Of a DNA stretch of 64,000 nucleotides, positions 24,365-35,000 are shown in pieces; within the stretch, counting starts at the first letter, position 1; every line of letters starts with the position of its first letter. The notes below the pieces were generated by a model. It did not search any database. It saw nothing but the letters and a program-made list of their open reading frames with translations, and was not told the origin of the DNA. Source of the stretch: Lewinellaceae bacterium (GTDB taxonomy: Bacteria > Bacteroidota > Bacteroidia > Chitinophagales > Saprospiraceae); NCBI GenBank assembly GCA_020636325.1, contig JACJYC010000003.1:62001-126000 (forward strand). Direction: 5' to 3'. Position numbers and translations under genes: made by a program.

Positions 24365-26161
24365 ATGGCGCAACCGCTCCCAATCGACAACATTGACGTG
24401 GTTTCCTACACCATCAAGATTGACGGCAGCCCGATCAAAAGCACCTATTATGTGCTCTCCATCGATGTCAGAAAGGAGGTCAACCGGGTTGCTTCCGCCA
24501 AAGTCATATTCGTACTGGATCGCGGGCAGGCGGCCAACGAAGCTTTCGAGCCCAGCGAATCCGATGATTTCAAACCCGGGAAGGAGATCGAGATCCAGTT
24601 GGGGTACCATTCCAAGGATAAGACTGTTTTCAAGGGCATCATCGTCAATCAAAGCCTGAAAGCCCGGCCCGACCGCAGGGTCCAGCTGATCGTACACTGC
24701 AGCGATAAAGCCGTTAAGATGACCCTGGGCAGGCGAAACAAGTATTTCAAGGACATGACCGACAGCAGCGTCATCTCCGGGATCATTGACAACTACGGCC
24801 TGGAAAAAGCCGTTGAAAGCTCCGCTTACCAGCACAAGCAGCTTATCCAGTACCACGCCGTCGACTGGGACTTCATGGTTGCCCGGGCCGAAGCCAACGG
24901 CATGATCGCCTATACCTCCGACGGGAAAGTGTATGTCAAAAAACCCCTGGCCTCCGGCGCCGCACAATTGAAAATCAACTACGACCGCGATGTCTTTGAA
25001 TTCGACGGGGAGATCGAGACCCGGTTTCAGATCCCCTCAGCCGTTGCCCATTCCTGGGACATGAAAAAACAGGCTGTCACAGAAGGGAAATCATCGCCGC
25101 CGAGCGTGCCGTCACAGGGCAACCTGACGGGAACACAACTGGCCGCTACCCTGAACCTCGATGAATTCGAACTCCATTCCACCGGCCCCATCGAAGCCGC
25201 CGAACTGAAAGAATGGGCGAAGGCCGCCCTGCTGAAATCGACCCTTGCCCGGATCCGGGGCCGGGTTTCCTTCTTCGGCAACGAGATGCCGGCGGTCAAT
25301 ACCCTGATCACCCTGGAAGGCTTCGGCAAGCGTTTCAACGGCGACGCGCTGATCTCATCCGTCCACCATACGGTATCGGAAGGCAGCTGGATCACGGAAG
25401 TAGGCTTCGGCCTTCCGCCCGAGTGGTATGCCGAAGAGCGCCCCATCACCACGCCGCCGGCGGGCGGGCTGCTGGCCGGCGTCCATGGCCTGCAGAATGC
25501 CACGGTCAAGAAAATTGACGCCGACCCGGACGGGGAGTTCCGCGTGCAGGTTGAAGTGCCCATGATTGCCGCCTCAGGCGACGGCATATGGGCCAGACTG
25601 GCCAATTTTTACGCCACCAATAAAAAAGGCAGCTTCTTCATTCCGGAGGTGAACGACGAAGTCGTGATCGGATTCCTCAACAATGACCCCCGCTATGCGG
25701 TCATCCTGGGCAGCTTGTACAGCAGCAAACAAGCGCCGCCCTATACCCCCGATACCGAAAATTCGATAAAAGCAATCGTAACCAAAAATGACCTGAAACT
25801 CGAATTCAACGATAAAGACAAGATCCTGACCGTTCAAACCCCCGCCGGAAATAAATTCATTCTTTCCGACAAGGATAAAAGCATTACCGTCCAGGATCAG
25901 AACGGCAACAAAATGGAAATGGCCGCAGCGGGCATTACCATCAAAAGCGCCAAAGACATCACCCTCCAGGCCACCGGAAAGATCGACATCAAAGCCAACC
26001 AGAATATTTCGGCGCAAGCCTCCGGCGGCGATGTCAGCCTTCAGGGATTGAATGTGAACGCCAAAGCCAATATCGCCTTTTCCGCCCAGGGATCTGCCAG
26101 CGCCGAACTCAAGGCCGCCGGCAATACCAGCATCAAAGGCGCCATGGTGATGATTAATTGA
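24365..26161 (+). CDS. eCIS spike protein, VgrG-like (Pvc8/Afp8)
   Basis: 598 aa. The N-terminal gp27-like hub (SIDVRKEVNRVASAKVIF, KEIEIQLGYHSKDKTVFKGI) is followed by the gp5-like OB-fold (about 370-450: VQVEVPMIAASGDGIWARL, NDEVVIGFLNNDPRYAVILG). A long C-terminal beta-helix rich in short polar repeats comes last (about 510-598, from NGNKMEMAAAGITIKSAKD to KGAMVMIN). Trimers make the needle carrying the PAAR tip. There is no extra enzymatic domain after the beta-helix. Confidence 0.95.
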   Translation: MAQPLPIDNIDVVSYTIKIDGSPIKSTYYVLSIDVRKEVNRVASAKVIFVLDRGQAANEAFEPSESDDFKPGKEIEIQLGYHSKDKTVFKGIIVNQSLKARPDRRVQLIVHCSDKAVKMTLGRRNKYFKDMTDSSVISGIIDNYGLEKAVESSAYQHKQLIQYHAVDWDFMVARAEANGMIAYTSDGKVYVKKPLASGAAQLKINYDRDVFEFDGEIETRFQIPSAVAHSWDMKKQAVTEGKSSPPSVPSQGNLTGTQLAATLNLDEFELHSTGPIEAAELKEWAKAALLKSTLARIRGRVSFFGNEMPAVNTLITLEGFGKRFNGDALISSVHHTVSEGSWITEVGFGLPPEWYAEERPITTPPAGGLLAGVHGLQNATVKKIDADPDGEFRVQVEVPMIAASGDGIWARLANFYATNKKGSFFIPEVNDEVVIGFLNNDPRYAVILGSLYSSKQAPPYTPDTENSIKAIVTKNDLKLEFNDKDKILTVQTPAGNKFILSDKDKSITVQDQNGNKMEMAAAGITIKSAKDITLQATGKIDIKANQNISAQASGGDVSLQGLNVNAKANIAFSAQGSASAELKAAGNTSIKGAMVMIN

Positions 26162-26609
26162 TTGTTGTTCTTTGTTGTTTATTTTGGTTTGTTGTTGTTT
26201 ATTTTGGTTTATTTTGGTTTGTTGTTGTTCATTCTGGTTTGTTTTGGTTTGTTGTTGTTGCCGGAAACTTACAAACAACCACAAACAACCATCAACAATC
26301 ATAAACCCGCCTACGCCGAGGCTATGGCGGGCGGAGCAACCACAAACAATCATAAACCCGCCTACGCCGAGGCTATGGCGGGCGGAGCAACCATAAACAA
26401 CCATAAACCCGCCTACGCCGAGGCTATGGCGGGCGGAGCAACCACAAACAACCATAAACCCGCCTACGCCGAGGCTATGGCGGGCGGAGCAATCATAAAC
26501 AATCATAAACCCGCCTACGCCGAGGCTATGGCGGGCGGAGCAATCATAAACAACCATAAACCCGCCTACGCCGAGGCTATGGCGGGCGGAGCAACCATAA
26601 ACCAAAAAA
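26162..26609. repeat. repeat-filled gap in the eCIS operon with six 51-bp units
   Basis: After the spike stop comes AT-rich microsatellite built on GTTTATTTTG words (about 26162-26265). Six 51-bp units then start at 26306, 26357, 26408, 26459, 26510 and 26561 and end near 26604. Each unit has the stem CCCGCC...GGCGGG around TACGCCGAGGCTAT, then GGAGCAA and an ACCATAAAC-type linker that alternates between units. Because 51 is a multiple of three, the array stays open in frame, but the peptide it would encode is only the repeat and I do not call it a gene. Confidence 0.9.
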
Positions 26610-26909
26610 ATGCCGCCAGCAGCCAGATTAACAGACATGCACACCTGCCCGATGCAGACGCCGGGGTTACCGCCCATTCCGCATGTCGGGGGCCCGATTA
26701 CAGGCCCCGGAGTGCCCAACGTGCTCATTGCCGGGATGCCGGCCGCCGTAATGGGCGATATGTGCGTTTGCGTCGGCCCGCCGGATACCATTGTCAAGGG
26801 GTCGGCGACGGTGATGATCAGCGGTCGCCCCGCAGCGCGCATGGGCGACACTACCGCGCACGGCGGCTCCATTGTGCTGGGCGCGCCCAATGTGATGATC
26901 GGCGGGTAA
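26610..26909 (+). CDS. eCIS PAAR-motif spike tip
   Basis: 99 aa, a complete stand-alone PAAR protein. It has ARLTDMHTCPM at the start, GVPNVLIAGMPAAVMGDMC, a middle VGPPDTIVKGSATVMISGRP and GDTTAHGGSIVLGAPNVMIG near the end. The His/Cys residues bind a metal that sharpens the cone on the VgrG trimer. It sits directly after the 51-bp repeat array rather than directly after the spike gene. Confidence 0.95.
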   Translation: MPPAARLTDMHTCPMQTPGLPPIPHVGGPITGPGVPNVLIAGMPAAVMGDMCVCVGPPDTIVKGSATVMISGRPAARMGDTTAHGGSIVLGAPNVMIGG

Positions 26910-26927
26910 AGGTTAAATGCAGCTTTT

Positions 26928-27353
26928 ATGAACGAAGAGGATAAGCGAAGTTTTCTGGGCACCGGCTGGAGTTTTCCGCCCGCTTTTGACGAACACAAGG
27001 GCGGTATCAGGATGGTTTCCGAAGAGGCGGATATCCGCCAGAGCCTGTTCATCCTGTTCTCCACCATACCGGGCGAGCGGATCATGAAACCGAAGTACGG
27101 GTGCGATCTCCACCGGCTGGTTTTCAGTTCACTGACCAGCAGCGCCAAATCCCAGATCGTGGACATGATCAGGATGGCCGTCCTTTGGTATGAACCCAGG
27201 ATCACGGTTGAACAGATCGATGTCCGGATCAACACCGAAGATTTCGGCGTCATTTACATTACACTCGAATATACGATCCGGAAAACCAACACCCGGGATA
27301 ATATCGTCTATCCGTTCTACCTGAAGGAAGGCACTAATATCCAGGGGGTCTGA
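26928..27353 (+). CDS. eCIS baseplate wedge protein, gpW/gp25 family (Pvc9/Afp9)
   Basis: 141 aa. GTGWSFPPAF, then EEADIRQSLFILFSTIPGER, KPKYGCDLHRLVFSS and ITLEYTIRKTNTRDNIVYPF form the gp25 lysozyme-like baseplate family pattern; EIRQ/DIRQSL and the GER motif are the landmarks. The protein nucleates sheath assembly on the baseplate. It lies 18 bases after the PAAR gene. Confidence 0.95.
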   Translation: MNEEDKRSFLGTGWSFPPAFDEHKGGIRMVSEEADIRQSLFILFSTIPGERIMKPKYGCDLHRLVFSSLTSSAKSQIVDMIRMAVLWYEPRITVEQIDVRINTEDFGVIYITLEYTIRKTNTRDNIVYPFYLKEGTNIQGV

Positions 27354-27375
27354 ACCCGGAGCAAACAGGTCAACA

Positions 27376-30300
27376 TTGGCAAAACAAAGCGACAAATGGG
27401 TTGAACTTGCAGGCAGCGCTCAACAGGAGCGTTTGCTGAGTTCCCTGTTGCCCGGTTCCATCCCCATCGATGAACGCCAATTGAGCGACCTCCTGGTTTT
27501 TGTTGCCGCTTATTCCAGCAATGTCAATTTTTATAACGACCAGAACGAACCTGCCGGCGATTGGTCTCAGTTTTTCAGCCGGGACATCAGCGTATTCCTG
27601 GCCGGGATCATCCGGACCGATCTCGAATCCATAGACTTTCAATTTGAGGAAGCGCTCCATTCCACCAGGCTGGTCAACGATCCGGATGAGCGCCGGAACC
27701 GCCTGTCCGTTCTGTTCAGCATTGTTCAGCGGATCCCTGAAATGTTGAACGGCTGGTACCTTAGGGCACAAACCCTGCGCCGGTTCGATGAGGAGACCCG
27801 CCTTGAAAAGGAGATCGAGCAGGGCATCCAAACCGATCTGTGCTGGCAACTCCAGATCCTGACGGTGTTATCCGGCGCCGCGCTGCCGGGGAACGCTAAA
27901 AAGGACTCCGCCTCCAAATACCATCGCATCTGGCGACTGGAAAAACAGGAGGAAATCGCGGGCATCGAAACGCCCGACCCCTCGGATCTGAATGCGCTGC
28001 TCGGTAAGATCCAGGAGGTCCACCGGAAATTTTATCTGTTTGCGCTATATCTGCGGGAACTCACGCCGGCCCTGCTGGAAAAATCCCTGGAGGAAAAAAG
28101 CGATCACCAACCCCATATCGGGTTGCTGATTGCATTCCTCAAGATTTTCAGGTTTGCCCAGGACAACCTCAATACCCTGACCCGGCGTCACCTGGAATAC
28201 TACTTCTTCGACGTCCTCAAACAGCAAAAAAGGGCCGGGGTGCCGGATCGCAGCTTTGTCTGTTTCACCCTGGCCGATTTCGCCTCACCTTACCTATTGC
28301 CTAAAAACACCCTGCTGCTGGCCGGCATCAATCAGGAAGGGCTGGAGTCGCATTACCGCACCTTGCTTCCCCTGGAAATCAACAAGGCCCGGGTCGCAGC
28401 ATTGAAAACCCTGTTCGTCAGCAAAAATCCGCTGATCAGTACAGGCAGTTCCTACAAACTGGTATCCAATATCTATGCCGCTCCGGTTGCCGCTTCGATG
28501 AACGGCCTGGGTCTGCCCTTTGAAAACCCGGAAAAAAGCTGGCCCGTTCTCGGAGCGGAACAGATCGACAAACCGGCCGACGAACGCCGGATGGTAGCCG
28601 GCACGCTGGGTTTTGCGCTGGCTTCATCCGTCCTGCTGCTGTCGGAAGGCGAACGAACCATTAAAGTGACGCTGGCCTTCAACCCTGGCGCTTTTCACCA
28701 GTTCGAATCCCTGATCGAGGACATCAGCCACAATGAAGGCATAGATAAAGAATCCGTTTTTCACCGGATCTTCAACAGTTCCCTGGAGCTGTCGGTGACC
28801 GGGGCAGAGGGTTGGATCCCCGTCAGGCGGTACGGCGTCAATCCGCTTTGGGCGGACCAGCGCATTGTGATCACCTTCGGGTTGACCATGGCCGACCCCG
28901 CCATTGCCGGGTACGATCCGGGGGTCATCCCCGAACAATACGATACCGAGTGGCCGTTGCTCAGGATCCTGCTGGCAGCCAATGAAGCCGTTTACATCTA
29001 TTCCTTTCTGAAGGTATTGCGGCTGGAGACCATCGACCTGGACGTGGAGGTCCGCGGCATGAAGTCCCTGCAACTGTACAATGAACTGGGCCTCCTGGAC
29101 GGCAGCGCGCCCTTCCAGCCTTTCGGCCCCACGCCCAACCGGAACGCCTATTTGCTGGTCGGCAACCGGGAGTTGTTCATCAAAAAGCTGACCGATCTGA
29201 AGATCAATATCCACTGGAACAACCTGCCCTACGATAAAAACGGTTTTGAGGATTATTACGCGGCTTATGAACAGGACATCGACAACGACAGCTTCCGGGT
29301 GAAATTAACCGCCTTGTCCGATTTCGATTTCTTCCCCAAGGGCGCCGAAAAACAGGAAGAATTTCACTTGTTTGAATCGGCGGCCGGCGAAGATAAAACC
29401 TTATTGCCGGATACCGGATGGCAGATCAATGACCTGAAAACCCTCCAGATCCGGCCGGATTTCCGCATGCGGCAACTGCCGGAGTATACGAACAGCGCCA
29501 AAACGGGCTATTTCAAATTTCAGATCAGCAACCCGCCCATGGCTTTCGGTCAGGCCGTTTATCCCCGGCTGTTTGCCCGGATAGTCAGTGAAAACGCACG
29601 CCCCCGGCCGTTCAGCATTGTCCCGGGGGTGGAGGAGCCCAAACCGCTTCCCAATGAACCCTTCGTACCGGTTGTCCGGCGCCTGACCCTCAATTACGCG
29701 GCCGGCGCCCGGTTGAATATGCGGGTGCAGGAATTCCGGGAGAACGACCCGGCGGCGCGCGACCTGCTCGTGCACATCACGCCGTTCGGAAAACGGACGG
29801 TCTTCAGCAACGGAAAAGCGGATGACCACTACCTCGTCCCGCAATACGATGCGGACGGTTATTTGTTCATCGGGTTGGAAGGCCTCAATCCCCCGGAGGA
29901 GCTTTCCCTGTTATTCCACCTGACGGAAAGCGTGGGAAAGCCTTCCCAAATGCCCATTGAGCTGGAATGGCAGTACCTGAGCCATGAAAACTGGGTGACT
30001 TTCCCCCCGGACCGGGTGCTGATGGATTCTTCCGACGGACTGACCAGGGCCGGGATCGTGTTGCTCGACATCCCGCCGGATTGCACCCCGAGCGAGGAAA
30101 TGCTGACGCCGGGCCTGTTCTGGCTGCGCGTCACCGGCAAAGGCAACCTCAACGCGCTGGGCGGCGCTCACACGATCCACCCCCATGCCGTCGAAGTTGA
30201 ATGGGTCGACAACGGCGACAAAACGCATTACGACCAGAACGGCAATCTGCCCAAAATAAAGGACCTGGTTCAGCCCATCCCGCAGATCGCACAAATCTAT

Positions 30301-31161
30301 CAACCGGTGGGCTTCAAAGGCGGCATTCCGCCGGAGGACAGCCGGATGTTCTACACCCGGGTCAGCGAACGCCTTCGACACAAGAACAGGGCCGTAACCA
30401 TCTGGGATTACGAAAGGCTGGTGTTGGAAAAATTCCCGGAAATCCGTCAGGTGAAATGCCTGGGGAGTGTCGGGAACGAACAATTTCTGGAGCCGGGTGA
30501 GGTCATGGTCGTGGTCATCCCCGAATTCGAAGGGAAAACGGTAACGCCGATGGCCGGTTTCTATGACCTCAAAGCCATCAAATCCTACCTGGAGCAGCAA
30601 GGCAACGCCTTTGCCCGGATCCGGGTGGTCAATCCCTCCTATGAGCGGCTTAAAGTGAGTTGTTCCCTGATGCTCAAGGCCGAATTCGAATCAAAAAAGG
30701 GGGTTATTTTGAAACAATTGCACCGGGATATCCGGGATTATATCTGCCCCTGGGTAAAAGGCCAAAGCCTGGAGCTGGGCAGAGAGCTCAGCAAAAATGA
30801 CCTGTTTGCGTTCATCCGCGATCAGCCCTATGTCCGGTATATCACCGGGTTTTCCATCGTGCAGGTCTTTGAAACGGCTCCGGACTATTATGAGTTGCGG
30901 GATACCGCCGGCCGGGAATCCGACGCGGAAACCCTGCGCCCCGGAAACCCCTGGAGCGTGTTTGTCCCGGTCGGGGAGCACCTCATTCATTTTGTGGACA
31001 AGGAGGCCTTCGGGGCGCCCGAACAGGCTGCCATTGACATCATGCGCATCGGATCCGATTTTGTGGTCTTGCCGGATGAGAACCAACCGGAGATTTCGGC
31101 CAGGCCACCTGTCAGGGAAACAGAGGAGCACCCCGATGATGAGTATTTTTTGTTTGAATAA
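27376..31161 (+). CDS. eCIS baseplate protein J-like (Pvc11/Afp11)
   Basis: 1261 aa. The frame opens at a TTG (27376) followed by AKQSDKW; no nearby ATG exists, and GGAG about 16 bases upstream could serve in initiation. The N-terminal ~400 residues are helical. The C-terminal part contains the baseplate-J-like region, with RMFYTRVSERLRHKNRAVTI, WDYERLVLEKFPEI, VKCLGS and VMVVVIPEF. It builds the wedge of the baseplate with the gp25-like and Pvc12-like proteins. Much larger than phage gpJ, in line with eCIS Pvc11 proteins. Confidence 0.88.
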   Translation: MAKQSDKWVELAGSAQQERLLSSLLPGSIPIDERQLSDLLVFVAAYSSNVNFYNDQNEPAGDWSQFFSRDISVFLAGIIRTDLESIDFQFEEALHSTRLVNDPDERRNRLSVLFSIVQRIPEMLNGWYLRAQTLRRFDEETRLEKEIEQGIQTDLCWQLQILTVLSGAALPGNAKKDSASKYHRIWRLEKQEEIAGIETPDPSDLNALLGKIQEVHRKFYLFALYLRELTPALLEKSLEEKSDHQPHIGLLIAFLKIFRFAQDNLNTLTRRHLEYYFFDVLKQQKRAGVPDRSFVCFTLADFASPYLLPKNTLLLAGINQEGLESHYRTLLPLEINKARVAALKTLFVSKNPLISTGSSYKLVSNIYAAPVAASMNGLGLPFENPEKSWPVLGAEQIDKPADERRMVAGTLGFALASSVLLLSEGERTIKVTLAFNPGAFHQFESLIEDISHNEGIDKESVFHRIFNSSLELSVTGAEGWIPVRRYGVNPLWADQRIVITFGLTMADPAIAGYDPGVIPEQYDTEWPLLRILLAANEAVYIYSFLKVLRLETIDLDVEVRGMKSLQLYNELGLLDGSAPFQPFGPTPNRNAYLLVGNRELFIKKLTDLKINIHWNNLPYDKNGFEDYYAAYEQDIDNDSFRVKLTALSDFDFFPKGAEKQEEFHLFESAAGEDKTLLPDTGWQINDLKTLQIRPDFRMRQLPEYTNSAKTGYFKFQISNPPMAFGQAVYPRLFARIVSENARPRPFSIVPGVEEPKPLPNEPFVPVVRRLTLNYAAGARLNMRVQEFRENDPAARDLLVHITPFGKRTVFSNGKADDHYLVPQYDADGYLFIGLEGLNPPEELSLLFHLTESVGKPSQMPIELEWQYLSHENWVTFPPDRVLMDSSDGLTRAGIVLLDIPPDCTPSEEMLTPGLFWLRVTGKGNLNALGGAHTIHPHAVEVEWVDNGDKTHYDQNGNLPKIKDLVQPIPQIAQIYQPVGFKGGIPPEDSRMFYTRVSERLRHKNRAVTIWDYERLVLEKFPEIRQVKCLGSVGNEQFLEPGEVMVVVIPEFEGKTVTPMAGFYDLKAIKSYLEQQGNAFARIRVVNPSYERLKVSCSLMLKAEFESKKGVILKQLHRDIRDYICPWVKGQSLELGRELSKNDLFAFIRDQPYVRYITGFSIVQVFETAPDYYELRDTAGRESDAETLRPGNPWSVFVPVGEHLIHFVDKEAFGAPEQAAIDIMRIGSDFVVLPDENQPEISARPPVRETEEHPDDEYFLFE

Positions 31162-31190
31162 CCGGCGACGGACGCCCTAAATCATAGCTT

Positions 31191-32060
31191 ATGTCCCTTT
31201 TTAACCGGAAAACGCTGAAGAACTATTTCAAGAAGGGGAGCTTCCCGTCAGAAGTGCACTTCAACTACCTGATCGATTCGACGGTCAACAAGATCGACGA
31301 CGGTTATGCCAAAACGCCGGAGGACGGGCTCCAGCTTTCCCCCCAGGGCGAGTCCACCCAACTGATCAGCTTTTTTGACAACCTGGCAGCGCCGAGCCCC
31401 AGGTTTCAGTTCAACCTCCTCAAAAACGAAAACGCCGACGGTCTGAGCCTCGACCGGTTATATACCAATGACGAAGGGGTGACCCTGCCGGAAAACGCCC
31501 TGTTCGTCAACGCCAAGACCGGCAATGTCGGCATCCATACCCAATCGCCGGCCACCAGCCTTGAGGTCAGCGGCACGGCTGCACTGGAAACCCGGATCGG
31601 CGCCCTGAAGATCGGCAGGGTGCCCGGCGACGGCAAATGGCACCCCTTGTTTGAAAAAGAACTGACCGGCATGCACATTTTCGAGGTTACGGCCAGGATA
31701 AAAGGCCCCAAAGGCCGGGGCAAATACGGCTTCACCCACGCCGTTGCCATCGGGGTAAACCGGCACAGGGGCAGCAAGGTGCAACAGACCTGCGCGTATT
31801 TCGGCAGTTTCCTCAACAAGATCCGCATCCGGTGGAAGGGGGGGTGGGTGCCGAACGAAAAAGGCGAGCTCGAGTACAAGTACAACCTTTACGCACGCAC
31901 CTTATGGCCGTATCGCGCCGTCACCGCCAACAAAGAGGAAACCGAGTACCATTACATCTATTACCATGTGGCAGGCCTTTGGGACGACGACTTTTTCGAT
32001 GCCTACGAAAATGCCCTCTCCAGCAGATCGGAGCAGCCCGCCGCCCAACCGGCCAAATAA
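31191..32060 (+). CDS. eCIS fibre-like protein, possible receptor-binding part
   Basis: 289 aa. It starts SLFNRKTLKNYFKKGSFPSE. The stretch NAKTGNVGIHTQSPATSLEV, then SGTAALETRIG, is the NVGIGTxxPxxxLxV motif known from phage tail fibres and other trimeric adhesins. The C-terminal half (HIFEVTARIKGPKGRGKYGF and following) looks like a globular beta domain. Position between the baseplate-J and Pvc12-like genes fits a fibre or baseplate-attached protein. No chaperone domain is visible. Family assignment is by motif only. Confidence 0.65.
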   Translation: MSLFNRKTLKNYFKKGSFPSEVHFNYLIDSTVNKIDDGYAKTPEDGLQLSPQGESTQLISFFDNLAAPSPRFQFNLLKNENADGLSLDRLYTNDEGVTLPENALFVNAKTGNVGIHTQSPATSLEVSGTAALETRIGALKIGRVPGDGKWHPLFEKELTGMHIFEVTARIKGPKGRGKYGFTHAVAIGVNRHRGSKVQQTCAYFGSFLNKIRIRWKGGWVPNEKGELEYKYNLYARTLWPYRAVTANKEETEYHYIYYHVAGLWDDDFFDAYENALSSRSEQPAAQPAK

Positions 32061-32068
32061 CCAATCGG

Positions 32069-35000
32069 ATGGACCAGCCCAGCAGCATAAAACGAATACC
32101 GCCTGCCGATAAAAGCATGGATTTTGACTTCCTCAGAAAGGAGGCCATCCGCTATGCGCAACAACTGTCGGGCGACTCCTGGACCGACTACAACGAACAC
32201 GACCCAGGCGTGACCTTGCTCGAATACCTGGCATTTGCGATCACCGACCTGGGTTACCGCACAGCCTTCGACATCAAGGACCTCCTGTACGCGCGGGAAA
32301 ACAAAAAAGCCCCCGCTCCCGAGTTCCTCCTGAAAAACGGTAAGGAGCCGCCCATCAACGCCTTTTTCGGTCCTTCGGCCATTTTGCCGGCCGGGCCCCT
32401 TATCGAATCCGACTACCGGAGGCTGATCATAGACCGGTGCAACCACCTGGTGAAAAATGCCTGGTTTCAACCCGTCACGGACCAGGAACAGGGCTACAAA
32501 GGCCTCTACCGGGTGCTGGTGCAGCTGGCCGAAGACTACAACCCCGAAAACGACAGTGAAGCGCTGCAGGAGATCCGCCATTTGCTGGCCCGCTACCGCA
32601 ACCTGTGCGAAGACATAGAGGAAGTCCGGGTCCTGCAATCCGAACCCGTTACCGTCTTCGCCGACGTGTACCTGATGCCGGACGCCTTCGGCGAATATGT
32701 GCTGGCGGAGATCATATTCGCCCTGGAAGAGTACCTGAGCCCGTCGATCCCCTTTTATCAGCCCGATGAATTGCTCGAAATGGGTTGGGACATCAACGAG
32801 ATTTTCGAGGGGCCGCTGCCCCTGTACGGCTTCATTCGCCCGGCCGACCTCCGGCCCCTGGAATCCGCCGTCATTGTGTCCCAATTGCGTGACCTGGTAG
32901 CCGGCACGGCGGGGGTTAGAAGCGTCAATAATCTCTACCTCCGCAAAAAAGGAGCCCGCGTATACGGCGATGAAGTGGAAATTGATCCGGGTACCTATCT
33001 CGTGCTGAGCAAGAAGGAAATGATCAGCCCCGAAGCCGTACCCTACCCCGTCCGGTTGATCAAGGACGGCGAAGAAGTGCCGGTCAACTTCAGCCAGGTC
33101 CTGCGCATTTACCATACCATGGCCGCCAAAAAGCGAAAAATATCCCGGCTGCCGCAGGATTTTGAGGAGGCCGCACCGGTTTCCGGCAAAGACCTCGCCA
33201 AGGTACGCGAATACTTTTCATTCCAGCGCCTGCTGCCGGGGGTTTACGGCGTGGGAAACTACGGTCTGCCCGAAGTGGCCGGCCGGCAACGCAAAGCCCA
33301 GGCCAGCCAGTTGAAAGGGTATTTGCTGGTATTTGAACAATTGCTGGCCAACTACCTCAGTCAGCTGGCGGGGGTGCGGCACTTGTTTTCCCTGTCAGAA
33401 GACGTAAAAGCCACTTATTTTGCCGGTTTTCCCTTTGACATTCCGGATGTTCTTCACCTGCAGAATTTTGTGCCCGATGCCGAAGACCTGCCGCCCGGCG
33501 AGGCGATGCGCGTCATCCAGGAAAGCATGAGGAAATGGACGACGGAAAATTTTGACCCCGGGGCCGGCCGGCGCAATCGCTTCCTGGATCATCTGCTCGG
33601 GCGTTTCGGCGAAATATTCACAGGCGACCACCTGCGCGCACTATTCAAGGAAGAGTCCAATTCCGGGATGCTGAAAAAAGCCCTGATCCGGACCAAAATC
33701 CGTTTTCTGCAGCAATATCCCGAACTGAGCCGCGATCGCTCCATCGGTTTCAACTACCGGGAACCCGCCTGGGAAAATGACAATATTTCCACCCTTAAGA
33801 AAAGGATCTGCCTGTTCCTGGATATCAAAAACCAGCAAAACTGCTCCCTGACAGCCGGATTGGAACTGTTTGAAAAAACAGAGGAAGCCCCGAAAAAGGG
33901 AAGTCTGCTCCCCATGAAGACCATGCTTCGCCTGGGCTGGGATGAACACCGCTACAAGATCACCCCCGACGGCGAAAGGTGGAAATTGATCCTGATCACC
34001 AACCCCGATCCGGCAGCAGCGGGCAACCTGTCGGATGAAAAAGACGTGATCCCGCTTTATTCCGGCCAATCAAAACAGGATTGCGAACAGGCCCGGGTCC
34101 GTTTAATGGAACAACTGGGGAAGTTCAACGCCGGAAGCGAGGGCTTTTTCATTGTGGAACACCTGTTGCTGCGGCCCAAAAGGGCGTCCGGCTTTAAACT
34201 GGTTTATCGCGCAGAAGGAGAATACGAAGGCATACCGCTTGTTTTCAAGAGCATCGATTTTCAGCCGTCCGCGGAACTGAACCGGGTATTGAACGACCTC
34301 GTCTTTCTCGGAACCGTTTTCATGAATGATACGGGCGCCGGCCGAAGCGATACCCCGGAGTTTCCCAATTCGAATTACCTGCTGCTGGAAGCCCGGGAAG
34401 GCGGATACTATCTTTTGCTGCTCCGGAAGCATACTCCCGTGCTGATTGCCGGGAGGGAGGAAGACACCGAAAAAGGGAAAACGGTCCGCATTCTGCCCTT
34501 CAGGACACGGTCAGAGGCGCGGCAGGCCATCCTCAATGCAATGGATCACCTGCAAACCCTCAAAGGCAACCCTTCCGGCATAGCTGATTTCACTGACTTT
34601 GAGCCGGAACCCCTGAGCGGCCTGGCCCACATCGAACGGGATTTTTACAGTCACCGGCTCAGTTTTGTTCTCCCGGACTGGCCGACCTACTTCCAGGATC
34701 CGGATTACAGGCAACTTTTCGAACAAACAGTCCGCCTGAATATCCCCGTTCACCTCAGCATTCAGTTCAAATGGCTGGGATTCAAACAAATGCAGGCTTT
34801 TGAAAAGACTTTCCAATCCTGGCTGGAAGTCAAAACCGCCGATTCTGCCGACCCTGGAAAGGCGGACGACCTTTCCCTGGAGCTGTTGAGATACCTGCAC
34901 CCTTCGGATGACATTGAAAGCCGGATCGCCGGATCCAGGGCCGAAAAAACGGCTGCGGCTACCCCCCTGCGGTTCTTCAAAGCAGCCTACAGCCATCCGG

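Noticed and set aside
26306..26604. CRISPR array
   Set aside because: The linkers are near-identical microsatellite words, not unique spacers.
26162..26944. Open frame of 260 codons across the 51-bp repeats and the PAAR gene
   Set aside because: The peptide is only a translation of AT-rich microsatellite and repeat units, and then an out-of-frame reading of the PAAR gene. The 51-bp period keeps it open.
25574..27253. Long minus-strand open frame (559 codons) under VgrG, PAAR and gp25 genes
   Set aside because: Antisense to three clearly recognised proteins and partly a reading of the repeat array; no protein-like features.
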